Positions 9,453-18,414 of a stretch of 37,922 nucleotides of DNA are shown here, in pieces. The stretch comes from Coemansia sp. RSA 1804 (Eukaryota > Kickxellomycota > Kickxellomycetes > Kickxellales > Kickxellaceae): positions 1-37,922 of the forward strand of contig JANBTH010000091.1 in NCBI GenBank assembly GCA_027578815.1. The letters are read 5' to 3'. Under the pieces are notes generated by a model, which saw only the letters and a program-made list of their open reading frames with translations, had not been told where the DNA came from and made no database searches. The position numbers were made by a program, and so were the translations under genes. Within the stretch, counting starts at the first letter, position 1. The number at the start of each line of letters is the position of its first letter.

Positions 9453-9716
9453 CTACAAACGTCGGGCTCTCCGGGTCTCGTTTCTACGCACAAGTTGCTG
9501 GCACGAGCAGCAGAGAAAGAAGGCAGCATACACGGCTGCGGCAACAAAACACGCGTGGCCAACCTCCTTTGGATGCACCGGGTCCTCTGTCGACCCCGTC
9601 AGCTCCTCCACCTCGGCATTGAACAGGAACCCCAGAATTACCAGAAACACTATTCCGAACACCGAGAGCACCTGGCAGCACATTGCGCACCCTGGCGACA
9701 CGAAAGCGAGCTGCAT
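9453..9716 (-). CDS. V-ATPase Vo subunit f / RNASEK-like small membrane protein
   Basis: An 87-residue protein starting at the ATG complementary to 9714-9716. It has a short Cys-containing N-terminus (GCAMCC), a first membrane helix (VLSVFGIVFLVILGFLF), a hydrophilic loop (EELTGSTEDPVHPKEV), a second helix (FVAAAVYAAFFLCC) and a basic tail. This two-helix hairpin, with a CC-x-VLS-x-FG motif, a phenylalanine-asparagine turn after helix 1 and an AA.VY..FF helix 2, matches the yeast Vo subunit f (YPR170W-B, about 85 residues) and animal RNASEK as I recall those families. The protein would sit in the membrane sector of the vacuolar proton pump. It is convergent with the CBS-PB1 gene and divergent from the nucleoporin gene. 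The family call is by pattern and has not been searched. Confidence 0.72.
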   Translation of the reverse strand: MQLAFVSPGCAMCCQVLSVFGIVFLVILGFLFNAEVEELTGSTEDPVHPKEVGHACFVAAAVYAAFFLCCSCQQLVRRNETRRARRL

Positions 9717-10199
9717 TGTTGTCCTTCTTTTGGCTATGCAGATGTAAAGATGTGTGAAGGCGAATGTGAAATTGAAATAGATATAGTGTCGAGATGATGA
9801 GGGAAAAAAGCTACACAGTTAAGTAGGAAAGAGATAATGCTGAATTAGCAAACAAGAAAAAGGAAAGAGAAAAAGGACCCCAAATACAAAGAGGGAGGAT
9901 GCGAGGGAAAGAGGGATTGAGAAAACTAGCCATAAAACTAATAGTGATGTGTGAAGGAGAAAAAATGGTTTTTATAATTTTTCAATCGACGCGTTTACCA
10001 TTTTTCTTGCTTTTTTGTTTGTGTTCTGTTTTTTTCTATCAATCCGACAGTTCTGATTTATCATAAATTTACTTGTGCTATCCGTTGTCTTTCTTTCTTT
10101 TTTATTTGCTTGCAGGGCTACAGACTAGCGGCACCAAGGTACAATAACAACTAAAACGATAATAATAGTAAACAAGGAGCGGAGGGAGGACACGACGGT
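9717..10199. promoter_or_regulatory. divergent intergenic region, subunit f / nucleoporin-like gene
   Basis: A 483-base region between two divergent starts. It holds purine-rich sequence near 9820-9920 and an ACGCGT hexamer at 9989-9994, identical to the MCB cell-cycle element of ascomycete yeasts; whether that element works here is unknown. A T/C-rich stretch ending TTGCAG near 10110-10115 resembles a 3' splice site, so an intron in the 5' leader is possible. Confidence 0.35.
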
Positions 10200-13100
10200 A
10201 TGGACAATATCTCCGAGCCCGAGAAGCAGCACCAGCACCAGCTGGTGGCCATGCTAGCCGAAGACGACAATACCGACACTGTTTCGCGGCGATACGCGCC
10301 CTACAACCTACGCAGAAGACACAAGCGGACCATAGACCGTGCGCCTTCATACAGCGAGGACATTCTTACTATCTGTGAGCAGCTCGGTCGTCCGCTATTT
10401 GGACGGGGGTTTAAGGGCCGCACAGACGATGTCTTTTCTGTGCCGTGGAGGACGGTTAGTAGGGAGACGGCGGAGCTACGCGAGTTGTTTCACAAAGAAC
10501 AGGAGGAGGATGATGATAGAATAGCCGCGGAGCAGAGGCAAAGGGAAATGGAAATTGAACAGGAAAAGAGAGTGGAAGAGGACGAGAGAAATGTCGGAAA
10601 CAACGAGATGAGCCTCAACCATCCATACGAGTCGGTGTTTGAAACGGCGAAAGCGATAGCGGAGCGCAGAGTCAGCAGCGCGGTGGTTGGTGAGAAAGAG
10701 GAGAGAGGTGGCGACGAAGACGAAGACGAAGACGAGGAAGAAGATGCCGACTACAGTCCTGATGCTGAGGCGCAGGACGATGATGAAGAGGATCTTCTAC
10801 TGACTGAAATTGAGCCTATTGACGAGGCAGAGGAGGTTGGTTCTGATGCTTCGAGCCCCGAGATTAGGCCTGCACTGCCAGAGTCTGCTGATGACGTTGT
10901 TGTTGAGGAAACCGGCGATCAGAGCGCTGGCAGCCAGTCTATTGAAGTCAGCGAGGTCAGCGAGGCTGCTGTTTCGGAAGCCGGAACCGAAGAGACTGCT
11001 GAGATTGAGGAAGAGGTTGTAGTTAGCGAAGAGCAGTCTGCGATTTCAGCAGAAGAGGAGGAGGAGGAAGTCCAGGTCTATGTCGAGGTGATACACGAAG
11101 AGGAGAGCGAGGAATCGGACAACACAGTCGATGAGGCCGATGCGGACTCAGACGAGGCAACAGAGGAGATTACATCGATGGACTATGTCGAACAGAATAA
11201 TGACGCGCAAAGCGGTGCAGACCATCAGAAAAAGCAGACAGAATCGGCAAACACCCGCAGCTGGTGGTCGCTCAGCAGCCCTGGTATCCTAAACAATCTT
11301 CTTGCGTCAAAGCAACACGCGTCGGAGGAGAGAACATCCACAGACGAGAACTCACAGCCGTCTTCTCCGTCATCCCCATCATCTCCCGTCCAGCCGCAAG
11401 AGTATATCCAGCCTCATGTCTGTGTTCGGCGGCGTCTTCCGCTGACAAACATCGCACCGCAGACGGCGCTGCCATATTCTCCTGCCTCGTTCATCAACGT
11501 GTCGGGCGGTAATCAGTCGGCGCTTGCGAAAGAGTGGCCTGCGCTGCGGCACAGCAGAGCGCTGATTCCTAGCCGTCGCCCATCAGTAGCAGCATCCACG
11601 CCCAAAAAGATGCAGACGCCCAGAATCGCTGGTTCGTCTTTTGGCCTGGAAGCGCGCCGTAGTGTAGTCCGCGGCCAAGCGATCCGTCCGCGGAAGCGTG
11701 GGTGTCTGTACTATGGAGCTGGATACGGGTCACAGAGCACTCCGTACTCGTCGACCATCACTGTAACCGAGAGAGTTCCATCTGAAGATACATCAAAGCC
11801 CGGCGATGCGGGAGTTTGCACTGTCAGCAAAGAACCAAGTGACGGCGATACCAGCAGAAGCAGTATCACCGCACAGAAGATTCTCGACATTATTGGTGAG
11901 GTCCCACCGGGTCGCACACAGATGGTTCATGCGAATGAAAGTGTTAATCCGTACGAGCTGCGTAGCCCCTATGCCGTGCGTATGCGGCAAGCCACTCCAC
12001 AGCGTCGCAAGGAGCTTGTTCCAGTAAGCTTGCGCTTGTCGCGCACCCCGGCGAAGCACCATGCTGCTACTCCTTCATCGAAGCCGGCGACGGGTGGCTC
12101 GGTTCTCGAGTCCATTGCGTCGGCTGCTCCGCCGGCTATTCAGGCCAAACTCGCGGCCACACCGATTGTCTCAAAGCAGACGCAGATGCAGCAGCCACAG
12201 AAACAACAGCTTCCTGTCTCTAATATCACAGATGCTAAGCAGGCAGCGCTTGGTGTGGACTATAGCAATCTGCCGACGTTTGCTTTTACTCTGTCAAACC
12301 AGTCGGCAGTGTTTGCTCCTACCACCGCACCGCCAGCCGCTCCATTGGCGCAGGATGACGTTGATCTGTTCCACATGCCCAAAGCAGAACAAGCCGGCAC
12401 TCTTTTCAAGGACAAAGCAGCTCCTATAAACTCTTTGTTCCAGAGTAAACCCGTTGAGCCGCCTCGTCAACAGCAGCAGCAGCAGGCTGTTGATCTGTTC
12501 CACATGCCCAANNNNNNNNNNNNNNNNNNNNNNNNNNNNNNNNNNNNNNNNNNNNNNNNNNNNNNNNNNNNNNNNNNNNNNNNNNNNNGTTGATCTGTTC
12601 CACATGCCCAAAGCAGAACAAGCCGGCACTCTTTTCAAGGACAAAGCAGCTCCTATAAACTCTTTGTTCCAGAGTAAACCCGTTGAGCCGCCTCGTCAAC
12701 AGCAGCAGCAGCAGGCTGTTGATCTGTTCCACATGCCCAAGACAAAACAAGCCGGCACTCTTTTCAAGGACAAAGCAGCTCCTTCTCGATTGCTTTTCCA
12801 GAATATACCTTCCGAGCCAGTTCGTCAGCAGCAGGACAACGATATGTTCCACAAGCCCAAGGCAGAGCAAGCCGGTGCCACGGCTAAAAGCAATGATATC
12901 ATTCCCGGCACTTTGTTCCAGAAGAAATCCTTTGAGCCATCTCGTCCACAGACTCAGGACGCCGATATTTTCCATATGCCAAAACCGGACCAAGTCAGTA
13001 CTCTGGCCAAGGACAACAACAAAACTGCTGGTTTCTTTTCTCAAAGTTCGTTTGCGTCAACAGCATCCAATGCCAGCGAATGGACGTGCGATACTTGTGA

Positions 13101-13869
13101 GCTGAAGAGCCCGGATTCGGCTATCAAATGCATTGTGTGCGATGCTGCCAGACCCGCTCCAAGAGCTGCTGCCACTAAGCCCGTGTCTAGTGGTGGCGGT
13201 TGGTCTCAGAGTGTTTTTGCTTCAACGGCACCTAAGACTAGTGAATGGACATGCGACACATGTGAGCTACAGAACCCCGACTCTGCTACAAAGTGCACTG
13301 TTTGCGATGCTGCCAAACCCGCTCCGAAACCAGCAACAGCGACTAAGGCCCCCGCAAAGAGCACTTGGGGTCAAAGTGCTTTTGCTTTGTCAACAGCAAA
13401 TAGTGGCGAGTGGACATGCGATACGTGCGAGCTAAAGAACCCAGACTCTGCGGCTAAGTGCACTGTTTGCGACGCAGAGCGGCCCGGAGCACAGCCCGCT
13501 GCCTCTGCAGCCAAGCCAGCAGCTCCAGCAAGCGGCTGGTCGGCCAGTCTGCTAGCCACAACCGCGCCAAAGAGCAGTGAGTGGGTGTGCAGCATGTGCG
13601 ATTTGAAGAACCCTGGCTTTTCGTCCAAATGCACGGTGTGCGACACGCCAAAGTCCACTACTATTGCCACTGGCATTGGCGGGTCGGCCAAACGCAAGGC
13701 CAACACGCTTATGCCCTTTGAGCTCCCGTCGTTTGACTTTGACCTTGATGTCTCGAAAAGACCTGCCTTTCCTGGCGCTTTGGCTCCAGCCGAGTGGACC
13801 TGCACGGTGTGTGAGCTGAAGAATCCCGATTCGGCTACCCAGTGCACTATTTGTGATGCCCCTAGATAG
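10200..13869 (+). CDS. NUP153-like nucleoporin with five RanBP2-type zinc fingers (gapped by Ns)
   Basis: One gene interrupted by an assembly gap (12512-12588). The N-terminal part has a basic patch (RRRHKR, 38-43) and a highly acidic, coil-like region up to about residue 330. A Ser/Pro-rich middle follows, then 43-residue repeats beginning VDLFHMPK. The C-terminus carries five W-x-C-x2-C-x10-C-x2-C fingers at 13081-13140, 13246-13305, 13411-13470, 13582-13641 and 13795-13854. Such fingers occur in vertebrate NUP153 and RANBP2, where they bind Ran. Their number, C-terminal position and the unstructured, acidic remainder suggest a nuclear-basket component, though FG repeats are essentially absent. 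The two halves lie in different frames only because the N run has an arbitrary length; a 106-base gap would restore a protein of about 1232 residues. Other RanBP2-finger proteins cannot be excluded. Confidence 0.72.
12360..13035 (+). repeat. tandem 129-bp coding repeat, decaying towards the 3' end
   Basis: Units start at 12360, 12489 (broken by the gap), 12589 and 12718, with an exact 129-base period where measurable. Diverged units of 120-123 bases begin at about 12838 and 12961. Each encodes a VDLFHMPK-type core, a GTLFKDK-type segment, an LFQ segment and a Gln-rich end. The first units are nearly identical at the DNA level and the last are clearly degenerate, implying recent expansion at the 5' side. 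Confidence 0.92.
12512..12588. other. assembly gap (77 N)
   Basis: A run of 77 N begins 23 bases into a 129-base repeat unit and ends exactly at the start of the next unit. The run is not a real length: a complete unit needs 106 bases here (or 106 plus multiples of 129). Confidence 0.98.
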
Positions 13870-14992
13870 GCTTTTTCTTACTTTTTCACTATTCTAGTTT
13901 ATCTTATTTCCTTATTGCCATAAATCCTTCTTCTTTGTCCTTTTTATTCTTCTTGTCTGCCGGATGCTAATTGTGCACTGAGGCTTGCCTGTACGAAATT
14001 GTTGTCAGTGCTTTCTTCTTATTTGCCTAAACGAGGCGCGCGCAACTGCCAAAGAAAAAATAAGAAGAAAATTGAACATGTGTGGCTCCCTTTTTTTCAG
14101 ACGCCATTGTTCTTTTTCCCACAGATTGGTGATGGCTGTGATGCGGACCTCACCGGTTACAAGATGGAAATATAAAATATTTTCTCTATTCAATAGAATT
14201 TGCGTCCCGCATCAAAAAACGGGACAAAGCAAGAAAACCTTCCAACGCCCCTCCTCCTCTCTCGTTTCGTTCAAACATATTTATCAGCTCCGCCTGTGCT
14301 GATTTCCCGCGCAAAAGACAACCGCACAAGTATTGGCGTTAGTTGAGCGGCTTGCTCACAAACGCTGCTGAAGAAGGGAAGAAGATATAGAATATTGAGC
14401 TGTTTCTATCTAAGCGGTACCAGGCAATACGCGTTCTCTGAATCCTCCTCTCCTTCCAAAAAACGGGACATGGAAATGCAAAAGAAAGAAGCCCCAAAAA
14501 CCCGCCCTCTCATTATTCGACAATGCAATGTTTGTAAAGTGCATGAGGACCGATGCCCATTAACTGGCACGAAACGAGAGAGATGGAGGAAAATGGGTTT
14601 TCCTTTTTTTGCTTCTAGCCCCTCTTTTCTCTCTTCTCTTCCATTCTGTCCTTGTGGTTTAAAGTATTTGACTCTTTTCTTCTTCTTATCCTACTCCCTC
14701 TTTTTTCTATTTCTTCCAGTTTGGTTGTTCAATCCAACCCACCCGCTTCTTTCTTTTCTTCTTTTCTTCATCCTCTTTGTGCAATATCCATTTTATCTCC
14801 ATTTCTTTTCTCCTTTGGTTTTCCTAGTTAGGCTTTTTGAAGGAGTATAGAGAAGGCGCAGCTCATCCTATCCTTTTTCACTCTTTGTTATCATATATTT
14901 TGTATACTCGTTACTACCGCGCTGTTCACAAAGAAAGGAAGGAAGAAACATACTCTAAACTGTGGTATTAGAGAGCGTTTGGCGTTCCCAAA
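13870..14992. other. intergenic, long CT-rich leader region
   Basis: About 1.1 kb. The first part is T-rich 3' flank of the nucleoporin-like gene. From about 14590 to 14830 the plus strand is dominated by C/T tracts, probably part of the promoter or leader of the zinc transporter. Open frames here are low-complexity translations of these tracts and are not credible genes. Confidence 0.5.
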
Positions 14993-17303
14993 ATGATACT
15001 CACACAGGCAGCAGGCATGGTAGAATCGGGGGACAGCAGCACAACACAGGCATTGCTGTTTGCAATGACCTCTGGACTAGCGTCGGCAATAGGAGGCAAG
15101 TATACAGGCTATTTATTCTGGCTTGATTCGGTTAGGGTTTGTTAGATAGCCAGTTGTGCGCATCATGTCTGTAGGGATGAGTAAGCAGGCTGTAGTGGCA
15201 TATGTCTTTGACCTTTTTCACTTGACCAGGTTGAATATATTAATTGGAACAGGCCGGTGTATCTTTCATACGCTGTCAAGTCAATATATGCACCATCGTC
15301 TTATCCATCTCCGCCTGCCCTTGTTTATCTATGCTCACGTTGCCTCGTAATCCAGAACCATGTATCTATGTGTGCTCCCTCCCTAATTTCCTGTCTTTAT
15401 CTTCTATCTTTTATCTTCTTGCCATTGTTGCGTGGAAAGGAAAGAAAAAGAAAAGATCTGGAGACATGCAACAATATAGTTTATTTGCCGCCTGAACATG
15501 GAAAGACAAGGCAGCTGATAATTGGGCATGCAAGAGATAATAGGAAATCGTATGCTGCTGCGGAGCAAGTGGCTGTCTTTTTCTTTCTTTATCTTTCATC
15601 GATTGCATGCTAAATCCATAAACTCTGTTTCTCCATTCCTATTCTTTCATTTTTACCTCTATTTGACTGACTTTTATATAGGTGCAACGATATACGTTGA
15701 TCCATTGCTCCATGCGATCGGCGTTTCCAGAGACTTTAACATCCTCGATTCACACACAGTACTTTCAGCAATGCTCGCCGGGGCGTCCGGAATCATGGCA
15801 TACACGAGTATCAGCGTTCTAACAAAGGAGTCCATCGACTATTTCAACCACGCCTCAAGCTGGGGCTTTGCAAAACGGCATTCGGGGGCATTGGCAGCCG
15901 TGTTGTTTGTAATTGGCGCATGTCTCAACATTCTTTTGGTTCATACTGTCTCGCGCATCATGCCGCAGGACTCGCCGATAAAGCACGCATGTGCGTCACA
16001 TCCGCCAAGCCCAGAGCTGTCGGACGAGCAAGGCGATGAGGGACATTGTCTGGATCACCATAGCGGCCATCATGGCCAGGGCACCTTTGCCAACGAAAAT
16101 AGGAGTAGGAGTAGAAGCAGCAGCAATGGCGACAGTGGTAATGTTCAAGTGTGTATTGAAGGCGACAGAGAAAGCCAGCCCCTGCTAAGACCAACCAGCA
16201 ACGAGGACAGCCGGGTTTCATTGCATTCTGCAGGATCGGGATCATGCAAGCACAGCTGTCTTATGGTTAGCGAGGCCGCGGATTCCAGGCCAGCATGTCA
16301 TCATTCGCGGCGATCAGGATCCGTGCACAACCACAGCCCGGCGCTACCGTATGCAAGTGCAGCATCGTGCCCCACGCCCCCAAACATGCATGTTTGCAGG
16401 TGCGAGTATGCTTGCACAAAACCTGGGTGCTACAACATCGAGCATTGCCATATAACGCCTGTGTATCCGCATCTGCATATCCACCCGCCATCCCAGTCGC
16501 ATTCGGAGCACAATGCAGAGTGTGCCAGAATCAGCTCCTTATCAAGGCGCTGCAGCTGCTCCTGCTGTAGCTGTCCCGAGATTGCGGACAGTGGCGCTGT
16601 TGGCCACAATCGGTACGACATTGTAGACACGGCAAATAACACGCCGCTAGAATCGCACAGCGGATGCAGACACAATCGGAGCAACAGCAATAACGATAAT
16701 AGTCACAACCACAGTTGCAATCGCCACCATGGACACAGTCACGGGAACCATGGTGCTGAGCCAGAAGTGCAGCTGTCAGGGCCAGGAACAAGCTCAGCAG
16801 CACAAGTAAGTAGCCAACACAAACAGCTTCTGATCCGCGTAGGGCTGCAGACAGCGGTTGCAATTGCGCTACATAAGGTGCCCGAGGGTCTGATAATCTA
16901 CATGTCGCGCAAGGCGTCGCCACGACTGGGGATCTCTGTAGCGGCATCGCTGTTCTTCCACAATCTTCCCGAAGGCGTGATGCTTGCGCTGCCACTCTTC
17001 CTGGCGACTGGGCGGCGAAATGCAGCGTTCCTCGTTGCGTCGCTGATGGGTGCGGCACCACCAGCAATTGGCGCGCTGCTTGGGATGCTAATGCTTGGAG
17101 AGCTCAAGCAAGACGACAGTGGGGTGCTTGCCGGTTGGTTTGGCGCAATGTTTGGCCTGACGTCCGGAATGATGTGCATGGTCTCGCTGAATGGCATGCT
17201 TCCAACTGCACGCATTTACGACAAGTCGGGGAACATTGTGGCCTGGTGCTTCGCGCTTGGTGTTGCAGCTATGTTGTTTGCGAACACATCGCTTGGGCAG
17301 TGA
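14993..17303 (+). CDS. ZIP-family zinc transporter (ZRT3-type), two exons, GC-AG intron
   Basis: Exon 1 is 14993-15095 and exon 2 is 15682-17303. Joining them gives 574 residues reading ...SAIGGATIYVDP... across the junction. The ZIP signatures are HKVPEG (432-437) and HNLPEG (461-466), the metal-binding motifs of helices IV and V, followed by hydrophobic helices to the end. The loop between helices III and IV (about 130-420) is very long and metal-ligand rich: HHSGHHG, a CRCEYAC...C cluster (273-290), CSCSCCSC (325-332) and a His-rich stretch (375-392). The proteins most like this are ZRT3-type transporters that release stored zinc from the vacuole to the cytosol; location here is inferred. 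AATAAA at 17311-17316 lies 7 bases after the stop. Without the first exon the protein would lack its N-terminal helix. Confidence 0.9.
15096..15681 (+). other. GC-AG intron of the zinc transporter gene
   Basis: The donor GGAG|GCAAGT matches the strong consensus of the GC-AG class. A CTGAC branch site lies at 15667-15671 and the acceptor ATAG ends at 15681. The intron has 586 bases and is in phase 1. The nearby GT at 15100 would give the wrong phase, so the GC donor is preferred. Confidence 0.75.
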
Positions 17304-18414
17304 ACTAGTGAATAAAGCTTAATAATACTGAAGATAAAGTAGAGTAAAGAGAGAAAGTACCCATGCGGCTGCGGATTATAGTAGCCGTTAGTCAGTTTGT
17401 GACAAGAATGGGAATTCATGGATGCTGGCAGCTACTTGCTTACTGCGCATTCCATCTTCGTCATCGTCTTCGTCATCATTGTCGTCATTACCGGAGTTAG
17501 TGGAGATCATAAAAGGCGAAACTATGTCGTCATCACGGAAAGGATATAAAAGGAAAGTTGAGGTTTGGGTTCCAAGTTTTATTTTTATTGCCATTATTCA
17601 AACCACTTTTTTTCTATTTCCTCATTTCAGGCACGGTAACAAGTGTGGATGAGTGGGTGGGTTTGCGAGGCTGAGACGAAGTGGAAGAGGAGATCATGGC
17701 AACGTGACCAGCAAGGATTGGGATTGAACGGTGCCTAAATAAGAAAAACAAGTTTGGGACACATGCTCAACAAAGCAAATAGACAGCAACAAAAAAAGGA
17801 GGGAAATGCATTATTTTTACTATTTTTTGCTTTGTTCATTAAAAACAATGGTTACTGCCCTGTTTTGCTATCACCCAATCCACCCACGTCAGACGAAGAA
17901 GAAAGAAAGCTTTGATGGGATGTTTCTTTGGCAACATGAGTGCGGTTAGCATGGGTGGCGCACTATAAGTGTTTTTGTTTTTTCTTATTCCTTTGACAAC
18001 AATAGAGGGGAAATGGAATGAATGGGCTGGCCTTCATTGAATCAACCTTGCATTTGGGCGCCTTGTACTGCAAAGGTTTACTATTGCGTAGATCTTGAGA
18101 ATAGGGGGTGGGTGACGGATGGGATGATGATGAAGATGCCGGTTTGTTGGGATGGGAAAAGGCAAAAAGAAGTAGAGCAAGATGTTTCCATTTTTGGGGA
18201 AAGTACTTAAACCATCATCTGGAGGGAGTCGTCCTCCGTTCTCTATTCTTCATTTAAGTCCTTTATTTCTGGTTTATTTGATATCTTTAAAATTCCTCTT
18301 GCGTTAATTATCACCTTTCCATTTCTTTCTCTCTTGAATACCTAAAGTCTAAATCTACTACTATCAATTTTGCTCTTGCTCTTTGTTACTTTCTAATTGT
18401 CTATCCTACTGAGC
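17304..18414. other. intergenic, no gene assigned
   Basis: About 1.1 kb between two plus-strand genes. A TATAAAA lies at 17545-17551 with no coding frame close downstream. A T-rich stretch ending TTTCAG near 17620-17631 resembles a 3' splice site, so a leader intron or a non-coding transcript is possible. A minus-strand frame at 17388-17594 is discussed under rejected items. The last 150 bases are T/C-rich leader of the next gene. Confidence 0.4.

Noticed and set aside
14395..14850. 151-codon plus-strand frame before the zinc transporter
   Set aside because: Mostly a Phe/Leu/Ser translation of C/T tracts, with no domain; reads as leader or promoter.
17388..17594. Minus-strand 68-codon frame with an acidic Asp/Glu run
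   Set aside because: Encodes no recognisable domain; the acidic run stems from a trinucleotide repeat. A CTAAC inside it could be a branch site, so a spliced gene is not excluded, but nothing supports one.
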